From Xanthomonas euvesicatoria pv. euvesicatoria (GTDB taxonomy: Bacteria; Pseudomonadota; Gammaproteobacteria; Xanthomonadales; Xanthomonadaceae): a stretch of DNA of 64,000 nucleotides. The position numbers and the translations under genes are program-made. Below are positions 8,671-17,252 of the stretch, one piece after another. The notes below the pieces were generated by a model that had not been told where the DNA came from, made no database searches, and saw only the letters and a program-made list of their open reading frames with translations. Positions within the stretch are counted from its first letter, which is position 1. Each line of letters begins with the position of its first letter. Location: NCBI RefSeq assembly GCF_020880415.1, contig NZ_JAJIUJ010000053.1, forward strand, positions 49,422 to 113,421, read 5' to 3'.

Positions 8671-9969
8671 TCAGCGGGCTGAATGAAGTGCGTCGAGCGC
8701 GTCGGCCACGGTGTGAAACGAGCCGAACACCAGCACGCGGTCGCCGGGGCTGGCCCTGTCCAGGACCGCGCGCACTGCACTGGCAACATCGCGATGACAC
8801 GGCGCGTGCGCGGCGGCACTGCCTTGCAGACGGGCATGCAATGCTTGCGCCGATTGGCCGCGCGCGCCTTCCAGCCCCGCCAGCGCCCAGTGGTCGATCT
8901 GCCCAGCCACTGCCTCCACCACGCCCAGCACATCCTTGTCGGCCAATGCGGCGTAGATCGCATAGGTGCGGCCGGCATGCGCCTGCGTACCGAGCGCGGC
9001 GGCCAGCGCGCGTGCGGCCTGCGGGTTGTGTCCGACATCCAGCAGTACCTGTACGCCATTGACCTCAAGCCGCTGCAGTCGGCCAGCCACTTGCGCGTTG
9101 CCGATGCCCTGCGCCCAGGCCGCGTCGGGCACTTCCACCGGCAATGCCTGCAACGCGGCGATCGCGGCAGCGGCGTTGGCCAGCTGCACTGGCGCACGCA
9201 GTGCCGGCATCGGCAGTTCCAACGTCACTGCCACATCGCGCCAGCGCCAGCGCGGCGCGTCGGATTGCGGGCTCTCGGCGTGCCGTGTGTCGATCGGCTC
9301 GAAGAAATAATCGCTGCCGGCACGGATGGCATTGGCACCCAGCTGGTAGGCGCGACGCAGCACACTGGACGGCGGGTCGATCTCGCCCAGCACCACCGGC
9401 TTCCATGCGCGGATGATGCCGGCCTTCTCGGCGCCGATGGCCTCGCGGTCCTCGCCCAGCCAGTCGGTGTGGTCGAGATCGACCGTGGTGATCACTGCCA
9501 CATCCGAATCGACGATGTTGACCGCATCCAGGCGCCCGCCAAGGCCGATTTCCAGCACCGCCAACTCCAGCGCCGACTGCTGAAACAACCACAGCGCCGC
9601 CAGCGTACCGAACTCGAAATAGGTCAACGCGGTGTCGCCGCGTGCTGCTTCGACCGCTGCAAACGCGTCGACCAGCTGCGCGTCGCTGGCCTCTTCGCCA
9701 TCGATGCGCACGCGCTCGTTGTAGCGCAGCAGATGCGGCGAGGTGTAGGCCCCCACCTTCCAGCCGGCAGCACGCCCGATCGCCTCGATGAAGGCCACCG
9801 TCGAGCCCTTGCCATTGGTGCCGCCCACGACGATGACATGCGTGGCCGGCGCGGCAAGCTGCAACCGCGCCGCAACCGCGCGCACGCGCTCCAGGCCCAT
9901 CGCAATGGCACTGGGATGCTGCTGCTCGATATAGGCGAGCCAGGCGGAGAGGGAGTCGGTTGCGTTCAT
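8671..9969 (-). CDS. folC: Bifunctional folylpolyglutamate/dihydrofolate synthase FolC
   Basis: A 432-residue Mur-ligase-family enzyme that joins glutamate to dihydropteroate and then extends the polyglutamate tail of folates in the cytoplasm. The ATP loop GTNGKGST is at residues 50-57; ITTVDLDHTDWLG is the conserved central-domain motif. Length matches the bifunctional bacterial enzymes. Start ATG at 9967-9969. A GATAAT box at 9996-10001 on the minus strand is a possible -10 for the folC-dedD-cvpA-purF block. Confidence 0.95.
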   Translation of the reverse strand: MNATDSLSAWLAYIEQQHPSAIAMGLERVRAVAARLQLAAPATHVIVVGGTNGKGSTVAFIEAIGRAAGWKVGAYTSPHLLRYNERVRIDGEEASDAQLVDAFAAVEAARGDTALTYFEFGTLAALWLFQQSALELAVLEIGLGGRLDAVNIVDSDVAVITTVDLDHTDWLGEDREAIGAEKAGIIRAWKPVVLGEIDPPSSVLRRAYQLGANAIRAGSDYFFEPIDTRHAESPQSDAPRWRWRDVAVTLELPMPALRAPVQLANAAAAIAALQALPVEVPDAAWAQGIGNAQVAGRLQRLEVNGVQVLLDVGHNPQAARALAAALGTQAHAGRTYAIYAALADKDVLGVVEAVAGQIDHWALAGLEGARGQSAQALHARLQGSAAAHAPCHRDVASAVRAVLDRASPGDRVLVFGSFHTVADALDALHSAR

Positions 9970-10298
9970 GGGGAGGGCTGCGCAGAGAGGGGCACATTAT
10001 CGCCATTTGCGCTTGCGCAACGCACGCCACGTCGGTGTTGGATGTATCGCGCGTGCTTGGTTAGTACGACGCAGCTCGGTTGATCGCGCATGGTGGCGAA
10101 CGCCGTCACCAGCGCATCCCAGGACGTTTAGCGATCACCCCAAGACGCAGCCCCGACACGGAGCGTTGACTACGCAACCGCACCGAGGCCTGTTCCACCA
10201 ACTCACCCAAACCTGCAAGCGTGTATCAACGACGTTCGGCATTTTGGCACCTGCAACGACATGGCGTGTCATTGGTGATCCAGCGTCCTTGCCTCGCC
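9970..10298. other. Gene-free stretch upstream of folC
   Basis: 329 bases between the folC start and the end of the histidine phosphatase gene. Apart from the possible -10 box noted for folC, I see no gene, RNA or repeat in it. Confidence 0.5.
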
Positions 10299-10943
10299 TT
10301 ACAACGCCCGATGCTTTGCCTCACCAAAGAACGGTGTGTGATGCGCACAGTCGTTGAGGCGCACCACTTCGAGATGCTCCACGTCATCGCCTTCGAGCAG
10401 GTTCAGCGTGGTCGGGGCCTGGCGGAAGCTCCATAGCTTGGACAACGGCAGGCCCAGGATCTTGCACAGGATCACGCGATTGACCGCATCGTGCGCAACC
10501 ACCAGCAAGGTGTCGTGCGCGCCCAGCCCATCGGTGGCACGCACCAGGCCGCGCCAACTGCGATCGAGCACCTGACGCAGCGATTCGCCACCCGGCATCA
10601 ACACGGTATCGGGCTCTTCGCGCCAGGCGCGCAGACGTGCGGGATCCTTGTCGTTGATCTCGCTGGCCAGCAGGCCCTCCCACTCGCCGTGCGCAATTTC
10701 CTGCAGGTCGGCATCGGTCTGCAGCAGCGCTTGACGCGACGCGCCCAGCGCGGCCTTGGCAGTGGCCTGCGCACGCGACAACGGCGATGCCACCGCGCGG
10801 TCGATCTGCAGCGTGTGCAGCCGTTCGCCCAATGCGCGCGCCTGGCCTTCGCCAACCGGCGAAAGCGGAATATCGATCTGGCCCTGGTAACGGCCTTCGG
10901 CGTTCCACGGCGTCTCGCCGTGACGAGCAAGCAGGATGCGCAT
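10299..10943 (-). CDS. Histidine phosphatase (phosphoglycerate mutase superfamily)
   Basis: A 214-residue histidine phosphatase. The catalytic RHGET (His8 is phosphorylated) is at residues 7-11, and the second catalytic His is in LLVVAHDAVNR. Pattern and length fit the cofactor-independent GpmB/CobC-like branch; the substrate (sugar phosphate, alpha-ribazole phosphate or other) cannot be deduced. The ATG at 10943 is preceded by AAGGA at about 10 bases and starts exactly at the RILLARHGET strand. A longer open frame to 11000 is not supported. Confidence 0.88.
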   Translation of the reverse strand: MRILLARHGETPWNAEGRYQGQIDIPLSPVGEGQARALGERLHTLQIDRAVASPLSRAQATAKAALGASRQALLQTDADLQEIAHGEWEGLLASEINDKDPARLRAWREEPDTVLMPGGESLRQVLDRSWRGLVRATDGLGAHDTLLVVAHDAVNRVILCKILGLPLSKLWSFRQAPTTLNLLEGDDVEHLEVVRLNDCAHHTPFFGEAKHRAL

Positions 10944-11033
10944 GCGCTGGGAGTTCCTTGGGGGAGGGGCCCGCTCGCCGCAGCGAAAACGGGACCGCAT
11001 GATAACCCCTGCCGCCCCCGCACCGGCGCCGCG

Positions 11034-11393
11034 TCAGCGCACGCCTAGCTCCTTCAACAGCTGTGGCGCCGGAGCGACCTCGGTCATGATCCAGCGCAGA
11101 TAGCGGCTGTCCACGGCAATCATGCGGGTCATTGCCGGATCGAAGATCCAGTTGCTGCTCACCGACTCCCAATTTCCGTCGAATGCCAGGCCGACCAGCT
11201 TGCCTTGCGCGTCCATCACCGGCGAACCGGAGTTACCGCCGGTGATGTCCAGGTCCGACAGGAAATTGACCGGCACCGAGCCCAGGCGTTTGTCCTCCAG
11301 CCCGGCGTAGCGCTTGGCCTTGACCGCATCCAGCAAGGCCTTGGGCGAATCGAACGGATCGGCGCCGGTCTCCTTGGCGACCAAGCGGCCGAC
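11034..11393 (-). pseudogene. C-terminal remnant of an S46 dipeptidyl-peptidase
   Basis: About 120 codons matching the end of S46-family dipeptidyl-peptidases (DPP7/DPP11 type), including GGNSGSPV, which carries the catalytic serine. The catalytic His and Asp lie in the N-terminal part, which is absent. The family-like sequence begins abruptly at VGRLVAKETGADPF, immediately preceded in frame by TGA (11394-11396). The only candidate start is a TTG inside the homologous sequence. A whole gene would be about 700 codons, so this is a decapitated gene, broken exactly where the AT-richer xopO segment begins. Confidence 0.85.
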
Positions 11394-11467
11394 TCAAGAC
11401 CCAAGTGCAACACGCTGGCACTGCCTGTATTCCCCTCACCGCGCCTATCCTCGCGGTCAATTCTAAA

Positions 11468-12103
11468 TCACCTGTTTATCCGACGACTTTCTTCTCCATA
11501 CACCGCGACTTGCCCCAGCAAAGAACGCAAATCAGCATTCGCTTGTTCCAAGAGCCGCTCATTCTGGGCGATCAAGGCTGGATTGCCCTGGTTTCGGGCT
11601 TCTTGCAAATCCTGCCTTAGAGTTTGAATAAGAAGTTGCTTATCCGTTATCGCTTCCTGCAGCTCAGATCGAATTCCCGCAGGAACAACGTGGACGTCTC
11701 GCGATGAAGTGCCAGCCACTTGAACTCGCTTGCCTCCACCGGGAAGCGAATTAAGAGTGAGCGGAATTTTTACACCTCCTAGTGCCGGCTCGAAGTCGCG
11801 CTCCTGAAGTTTATCTAGTGCAGTAAGATGAGGATTATTAGACGGACCAGGCTGCATGGAAATGGCCTGACGCTGTGCTTTGAAAGCTTCCGTACGCCGT
11901 GAATGCTCGAGAGATGAAGTCTTGGTTGCATCTCGCCGTGTTGCTTGCATACCCTGCCGAATCGATGGCAGACCTTCTAATGCGGGATGGATACGTGTGG
12001 GATCGGCGCCTGCATCCGCTTGCCGTGACTGACGTTTCGGCTCCTCAGAGGAAGATGAGTGGGTATGATGGCTATTAATCGCCTTGACGGAAGTGTTGAT
12101 CAT
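11468..12103 (-). CDS. xopO: Type III effector of the XopO/AvrRps4/HopK1 family
   Basis: A 211-residue protein with no Sec signal but a Ser/Thr/His-rich N terminus typical of type III secretion substrates. Residues 41-65 (LEGLPSIRQGMQ...) resemble the N-terminal domain of AvrRps4/HopK1. GGGKRVQ (122-128) matches the AvrRps4 processing site, GGGKRVY, and residues 143-210, starting GIRSELQE, match its C-terminal coiled-coil hairpin. Family comparison is from memory. The ATG at 12103 is chosen over in-frame ATGs at 12115 and 12130 because GGAG lies 6 bases before it and it is the first reachable from the promoter found. Codon use is AT-richer than neighbours, suggesting transfer. Such proteins act inside plant cells on immunity. 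Confidence 0.8.
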   Translation of the reverse strand: MINTSVKAINSHHTHSSSSEEPKRQSRQADAGADPTRIHPALEGLPSIRQGMQATRRDATKTSSLEHSRRTEAFKAQRQAISMQPGPSNNPHLTALDKLQERDFEPALGGVKIPLTLNSLPGGGKRVQVAGTSSRDVHVVPAGIRSELQEAITDKQLLIQTLRQDLQEARNQGNPALIAQNERLLEQANADLRSLLGQVAVYGEESRRINR

Positions 12104-12134
12104 GAACTTCTCCATTGATTGATCCAGCATCCAA

Positions 12135-12196
12135 ATGATGCACCCGATCCAATAAACTCAATGGGCGGCGGAGGAAAAATTTTCCACCATTCCGAA
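12135..12196 (-). promoter_or_regulatory. Candidate plant-inducible promoter (imperfect PIP box) of xopO
   Basis: On the minus strand TTCGG (12196-12192) is followed after 15 bases by TTCCT (12176-12172), one base off the PIP consensus TTCGB-N15-TTCGB bound by HrpX. Exactly 31 bases further is CATCAT (12140-12135), fitting the YANNNT -10 expected 30-32 bases after a PIP box. Transcription would start near 12128, about 25 bases before the ATG at 12103. The match is imperfect, but the three spacings agree. HrpX control would put the gene in the hrp regulon. Confidence 0.6.
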
Positions 12197-12333
12197 TGAC
12201 TTCGGAGCCTAAACCAGCGCTTGCGATCGGGGACGATTGTCGATTCGACACTGATTGATAAGTTCGACCAAACATGCATCTCATGCGCCCTCCCCAGAGT
12301 AGCATCAGACCAAGAAAGCGAACCCGTCGTCTT

Positions 12334-14433
12334 TCACGAGGTCTGCGCACATCGGCCGAACGCGGGGTCGCTGCGGCTGGGCCTGCCGGTTTCCAGATGC
12401 CCGGCCAGCCGGCGGCGGAAAGCGCTGCCCGGCTGTTCCACCACCAGGTCGTACCAGTGATCGCTGGCGGCAAGCGCCAGGCGAATGGTCTCGCGCTGAC
12501 CTGCGGCCAGCGGCAAGGTGCGCGCATCTGGGTCTGCGTAGTCCAGCGCACGCAGCTGCACGGTGCAGGCGCGCTGCCCGGCATTGCCGATTTCCAGCAC
12601 CAAGGCGTCGCCCTCCTGCCGCGCCTCCACCCATGGCGCGGCCGATGGCGCAGAGGCACTTGGCACCTGCCCGGCGAACTCGCGCAAGAAGCCATTCGGC
12701 GCGTGCACGCGCAAGGCGTATGCACCCGCGTGCGTGGCCCCGACCGGCGCATCCTCCAGCTGCGTGCCGGGCAGCACCGTGTAATACCAGGGGCCGCCAC
12801 TGGCCGCGCTGCTGTAGACGTTGAACGCCGCGGCCGCCGCGCCGCTGTTGACGAACTGCAACTGCACGGGGGCGCCCTCTTGCACGCGTGCATGCACCTG
12901 CAAGGCATACGGCAATGCGCGCGCCGGCCGTTGCCCCGGTTCCTGCCGCGGCATCGCTGCGGCGGCAGGCACAGACGGTAGCGGTTTATCGCGTACGGCA
13001 GCGGTACGTGCGCGATAGTCGTCAACCGACGGCAATGCGCTCAACGCCGAATCGTCCGGTTTGCGGAAGTCGAACACGCTGGTGAGATCGCCGCTGACCG
13101 CACGCCGCCATGGGCTGATGTTCGGCTCGGCCACGCCGAAGCGGCGTTCCAGCAGACGCAGGACCGAGGTGTGATCGAACACCTGCGAGTTGACCCAGCC
13201 ACCACGTGTCCACGGCGAGATCACCAGCATCGGCACGCGAATGCCCAGGCCGATCGGCACGCCATCGTAGACCTCGCCACGCGTGTCGACATTGCTGCGC
13301 CCCATGCGTGCGTCCACTGCCGGCAACGGCGCGGGCACGTGATCGAAGAAGCCGTCGTTCTCGTCGTAATTGATGATCAGTGCCGTCTTGGCCCACACCT
13401 CGGGATTGGCGGTGAGCGCATCGATCAGACGCGCCACCAGCGACTCGCCATAGGCAGGCGGCGCTTCGGGATGTTCGCAGTACGCGGTGGGCGGGATGAC
13501 CCACGACACCTGCGGCAGGCGATTGGCCTGCACATCGGCAGCGATCGCGGCGACCAGATGCTCGGCCTGGGTGGTGGCGGCATTGTCCGCGGTTGACCCG
13601 GGCACGCACGCACGTGCACGCCGGTACCGTTCGTCGTCGGTGCGTAGATCGCGGTAGTGCGAGAAGTACGCCAGCGAGTTGCAGCCGAAGTTGTCGTATT
13701 CCTGATACACGCGCCAGTCCACGCCGGCAGCCTGCAAACGCTGCGCGTACGTGGTCCACTGCAGTGCTGCGTAGCCGGGCTTGTCGCGCGCCATGTCGGC
13801 GGTCCAGTTGCCATCGTCGGCATTGGTCACCGCCTGCGCGCCGACGTTGCCCACGCTTGGGCCGCTGGTACCGGTGAACAGATACATGCGGTTGGGATTG
13901 GTCGGCCCGTGCAGCGAGCAGTAATAGCCGTCGCAGATGGTGAACGCGTCGGCCAGCGCGTGGTAGTACGGGATGTCGTGACGCTGGAAGTATCCCATCG
14001 TCAATTCCCCCTTGTACGGCACCCACGCATCGTATTCGGCCCAGCGTGCCGGCTCCTGCCCGTGACCGGCCTTCCAGGAATGATCCAGGCTCTTGATCAA
14101 GGGCGCGCAGGTATGTTGCGAATCGAACGCGAACGGCAGCAAGCGTCGTCCATCGGACGTGGGTTGACTCCATACCGGATGGCCATCGCGCAGTTGCAGC
14201 GCGCGCGGATCGCCAAAGCCACGCACGCCACGTAGCGCGCCGAAATAATGATCGAACGAGCGGTTTTCCTGCATCAGGATCACCACATGTTCGAGATCGC
14301 GCAACGTGCCGGTCCGCGCGTTGGCCGGCAGCGCGAGCGCACGGCCGATCGAAGGCGGCAAGGCGCCGGCAGCAGTGAGCGCAGCGACGCGCTTGAGGAA
14401 ATCGCGACGCGAAGAGGAAGAGGAAGAGGTCAT
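12334..14433 (-). CDS. Phosphocholine-type phospholipase C, Tat-exported
   Basis: A 699-residue bacterial phospholipase C. A Tat signal, SRRDFLKRVAALTAAG, lies near residues 7-25 after a run of six serines encoded by a repeated TCTTCC. The phosphoesterase domain shows ILMQENRSFDHYFG, then TGTSGP and NYDENDGFFDHVPAP; two beta-sandwich repeats of the PLC C-terminal type follow from about residue 490. It cleaves phosphatidylcholine or sphingomyelin outside the cytoplasm and could scavenge phosphate. ATG at 14433 fits the Tat signal; GTG at 14469 is possible. A Pho box lies upstream. The last residues (GRCAQTS) may come from the junction with the xopO segment. Confidence 0.92.
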   Translation of the reverse strand: MTSSSSSSRRDFLKRVAALTAAGALPPSIGRALALPANARTGTLRDLEHVVILMQENRSFDHYFGALRGVRGFGDPRALQLRDGHPVWSQPTSDGRRLLPFAFDSQHTCAPLIKSLDHSWKAGHGQEPARWAEYDAWVPYKGELTMGYFQRHDIPYYHALADAFTICDGYYCSLHGPTNPNRMYLFTGTSGPSVGNVGAQAVTNADDGNWTADMARDKPGYAALQWTTYAQRLQAAGVDWRVYQEYDNFGCNSLAYFSHYRDLRTDDERYRRARACVPGSTADNAATTQAEHLVAAIAADVQANRLPQVSWVIPPTAYCEHPEAPPAYGESLVARLIDALTANPEVWAKTALIINYDENDGFFDHVPAPLPAVDARMGRSNVDTRGEVYDGVPIGLGIRVPMLVISPWTRGGWVNSQVFDHTSVLRLLERRFGVAEPNISPWRRAVSGDLTSVFDFRKPDDSALSALPSVDDYRARTAAVRDKPLPSVPAAAAMPRQEPGQRPARALPYALQVHARVQEGAPVQLQFVNSGAAAAAFNVYSSAASGGPWYYTVLPGTQLEDAPVGATHAGAYALRVHAPNGFLREFAGQVPSASAPSAAPWVEARQEGDALVLEIGNAGQRACTVQLRALDYADPDARTLPLAAGQRETIRLALAASDHWYDLVVEQPGSAFRRRLAGHLETGRPSRSDPAFGRCAQTS

Positions 14434-14493
14434 GGCGGCAGAACCTGCAAAAAATGGTGCTTTTTTCACCGCGCAGCGCGGTTGGACACGACA

Positions 14494-14527
14494 CGTATAG
14501 CGGGCGAGCGCGACAGTTTTGCGACAG
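14494..14527 (-). promoter_or_regulatory. Pho box and -10 of the phospholipase C gene
   Basis: On the minus strand two identical CTGTCGC heptamers (14527-14521 and 14516-14510) are separated by AAAA, the 7-4-7 layout of a Pho box (consensus CTGTCAT-AWAW-CTGTCAY). Ten bases further is TATACG (14499-14494), the -10 spacing of PhoB-activated promoters, which lack a -35. Transcription would start near 14487. This predicts phosphate-starvation control. Confidence 0.72.
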
Positions 14528-14530
14528 CGA

Positions 14531-14548
14531 TCGTCATCAATGTTTCAT
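14531..14548 (+). promoter_or_regulatory. Weak second Pho-box-like site toward the TonB receptor
   Basis: TCGTCAT-CAAT-GTTTCAT on the plus strand has the 7-4-7 layout, with 5 of 7 matches in each heptamer. No good -10 follows at the right distance, so it may only extend the neighbouring site or be chance. Confidence 0.3.
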
Positions 14549-14629
14549 GAGCCGTTGACACCCTGCGTCGCGAAACGCCGGCTTTGCACCGTGCGTCCGC
14601 CCTCAGCCGTGGCCGAACAGGACTCCCCC

Positions 14630-16963
14630 ATGACTTCCGCTCGTCGCTTTCATGCCACACCGCTGGCGCTTGCCCTGGCAACGCTGCTTCCCGTCGTTTC
14701 GCAGGCCGCGTCGCCGGCTGAGCCGGTTGCCGTTGCTCCGGCAGCGGAGGCAGCGACACCTGTGGCCGACGCCGCCAATGCAACGCAACTGGATGCAATC
14801 AATGTGGTGTCGCAAGGCAGCACGCGCCAGGTGCAACGCATCAGCCAGCAGGACATCGAGCAGCTGACGCCCGGCAGCAGCGCATTCAAGGCAGTGGAAA
14901 AACTGCCTGGCGTGCAGTTCCAGTCCGCCGATCCATTCGGCACCTACGAATGGTCCACGCAGGTGACCCTGCATGGCTTCGACCAAAGCCGCCTGGGTTA
15001 CACGCTCGACGGCATTCCACTGGGCAACATGAGCTATGGCGTGACCAATGGCCTGCACATTACGCGCGCCATCATTTCGGAAAACCTCGGTTCGGTGGAA
15101 ATTGCGCAAGGCGCCGGTGCACTAGGCACTGCGTCCAACACCAATCTCGGCGGCACCATGCAGTTCTACTCGGCCGACCCGCAGACCACGCCTGGCGCAC
15201 GGTTGGTGCAGACGGTGGGCAGCGATGCAACGCGCCGCACCTTTGTGCGCGCCGACACCGGCGATCGCGATGGGTTGTCGGCGTATCTGTCGTATGCCAA
15301 TGCCAGCACCGACAAATGGAAGGGCTATGGCGATCAGACATCCGAACAGGCCAATCTCAAGAAGGTGTACCAGTGGGGCGACGGCAACCGCCTGAGCCTG
15401 TTCGTCGATACCTCGCGGCGCAAGGAATACGACTACATGGATCTGTCGTTGACCAGCCAGCGCGCGCTCGGCTGGGACTACGATTACCTGCAACCGGATT
15501 GGGCCACCGCCGTGCAGATGGCGCGCGCCTACCAGAACACCGGGGCCACCAGCGGCGTGGCCAACGGCTACCCGCAATCGCTGGCCGGTCTGCCCAGCGA
15601 CTACAGCTGGCTCGACGCCAGCTATTACGCTGGCGGCGAACTGCGTCGCGACAACCTGGCAGGCCTGTCGGGCACGTTCGTGTTCGGCGGCGCCACGCTC
15701 GATGCCAGCGGCTATTACAACGGCATTCGTGGCGAAGGCCAATGGGTGACACCGTATGTGCCCACCTCCGCGCAGATGCCGCTGTCGATGCGCACCACCG
15801 ACTACGGCCTGGATCGCTTCGGCGGTACCAGCGCATTGAAGTGGTCATGGGGCAACCACGATCTGGAAGTGGGCGCATGGGCAGAAAACGCGCGCACCAC
15901 GCAGGGCCGCAATTACTTCGCGCTTGGTAACGAAGGTTACACCTCGCTGTACAACGTATACGAGGCACAGACCCCGTTCCGTCGCGACTTCCTGCAGCGC
16001 TACACCACCCAGACCCGCATGCTGTATCTACAGGACACCGTGCGCTTGCTCGACGACCGTCTGACCCTCAACTACGGCGCAAAGGCGCTCAGCACCACCA
16101 CGCGCGCACAATCGCTGGTGCCGACCACCGCACTGGCGCAAGGCCGCATTCGCGCCGAAGATAATTTCCTGCCGCAGGTGGGCATCAACTACAAGCTCGA
16201 CGAACGCCAGGACCTGTACGCGTCCTACAGCAAGAACATCGCGGCGTTCGGCTTCACCCCGTTCGCCACCTCGCAGGCGGCGTTCGACCGCAGCCGCTCC
16301 ACGCTGGAACCGGAACAATCGCAGACCGTGCAGGTGGGTTACCGCGTGCAGGATGCGCAGTTCCAGCTCTCGGCCGACGCCTATTTCACCAAGTTCTCCA
16401 ACCGCCTGCTGACCACCTCGCCGTGCACCGCGGTGCAGACCTGCGCCTCGATCCTGAGCAACGTCGGTGCGGTGCACAGCGCCGGCGCGGATCTGGCACT
16501 GATGTGGCGCCCGACCGAAGGAGTGAGCTGGTTGAACTCGTTGTCGTGGAATCGCTCGCGTTACCAGGACGATTACCTCAACAACGGCGTGGTCGCCACC
16601 TCCGGCAAGGACGTGGTGGGCATCCCGGCGTTGATGTTCTCTTCCAGCGCCAGCTACCAGATCGGCAACCTGCGCCTGGATCTGGACGGCAAGTACGTGG
16701 ACAAGCGCTACATCACCTTCCTCAACGATTCGCAGGTGCCGTCCTACTGGCTGTTCAATGCCGGGGCACGTTACGACTTCGGCCGTGTCGGCGGGGTGGC
16801 CGATGTGGCGCTGGCGCTCAACATCAGCAATCTCACCGACAAGCGCTACTTCGCCAGCACCGGCACCAACGGCTATGTCGCCTCCGATCCGGATGGCTAC
16901 AACCAGACCATGGTGGTCGGCGCACCGCGGCAGTACTTCATGAGCCTGGATGTGAAGTTCTAG
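14630..16963 (+). CDS. TonB-dependent outer-membrane receptor
   Basis: A 777-residue TonB-dependent receptor. The signal peptide ends near SQAASPA; an Ala/Pro-rich spacer with DAINVVSQ (TonB-box-like) follows. The plug domain includes QQDIEQLTPGSSAFKAVEKL and the barrel ends in the terminal Phe of LDVKF, as expected for Bam-assembled barrels. The substrate is unknown. It is divergent from the phospholipase C gene across a 200-base region carrying a Pho box, so uptake of a phosphorus-containing compound is a reasonable guess, not shown. The ATG at 14630 has AGGA upstream and begins the signal peptide; the frame is open further upstream. Confidence 0.9.
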   Translation: MTSARRFHATPLALALATLLPVVSQAASPAEPVAVAPAAEAATPVADAANATQLDAINVVSQGSTRQVQRISQQDIEQLTPGSSAFKAVEKLPGVQFQSADPFGTYEWSTQVTLHGFDQSRLGYTLDGIPLGNMSYGVTNGLHITRAIISENLGSVEIAQGAGALGTASNTNLGGTMQFYSADPQTTPGARLVQTVGSDATRRTFVRADTGDRDGLSAYLSYANASTDKWKGYGDQTSEQANLKKVYQWGDGNRLSLFVDTSRRKEYDYMDLSLTSQRALGWDYDYLQPDWATAVQMARAYQNTGATSGVANGYPQSLAGLPSDYSWLDASYYAGGELRRDNLAGLSGTFVFGGATLDASGYYNGIRGEGQWVTPYVPTSAQMPLSMRTTDYGLDRFGGTSALKWSWGNHDLEVGAWAENARTTQGRNYFALGNEGYTSLYNVYEAQTPFRRDFLQRYTTQTRMLYLQDTVRLLDDRLTLNYGAKALSTTTRAQSLVPTTALAQGRIRAEDNFLPQVGINYKLDERQDLYASYSKNIAAFGFTPFATSQAAFDRSRSTLEPEQSQTVQVGYRVQDAQFQLSADAYFTKFSNRLLTTSPCTAVQTCASILSNVGAVHSAGADLALMWRPTEGVSWLNSLSWNRSRYQDDYLNNGVVATSGKDVVGIPALMFSSSASYQIGNLRLDLDGKYVDKRYITFLNDSQVPSYWLFNAGARYDFGRVGGVADVALALNISNLTDKRYFASTGTNGYVASDPDGYNQTMVVGAPRQYFMSLDVKF

Positions 16964-17200
16964 GCGCGGCTGACAAGCATTGGAGCGGTGCTGGCGCCGA
17001 TGACGCACGCCTGCCGTTTGGCCAAGGCGCTAGCCCTGGCAGGCGGCGGCAGGTCTGGAGCGTGGCTCTCATCCTGCGCCTAGGTGCCAGCTTCTTCGCA
17101 ACGGGCACGGGCCGGACCGGCCCTGCCCCACCCCACCGTGGATCCAGGGCGGCATCACGTCCATTCCCGCACCGCCGCATGGCATACAGGCCGCGACGCC

Positions 17201-17206
17201 TATAAT
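17201..17206 (+). promoter_or_regulatory. Candidate -10 box of tdh
   Basis: A perfect TATAAT 46 bases before the tdh ATG, in otherwise GC-rich sequence. No good -35 is visible 16-18 bases upstream, so the promoter may rely on an activator or be weak. Confidence 0.45.
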
Positions 17207-17252
17207 CGCCGGCTTACTTTCACTCAGCAGGTTCCGCCAGATGGCGCAGACG

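Noticed and set aside
8683..10083. 466-codon plus-strand open frame over folC
   Set aside because: Antisense shadow of folC, caused by high GC at third positions; no ribosome site or motifs.
12244..12266. Second PIP-like pair, TTCGA and TTCGA
   Set aside because: The spacer is 14 bases, the fifth base is A in both, and the pair faces the phospholipase C terminus, not a gene start.
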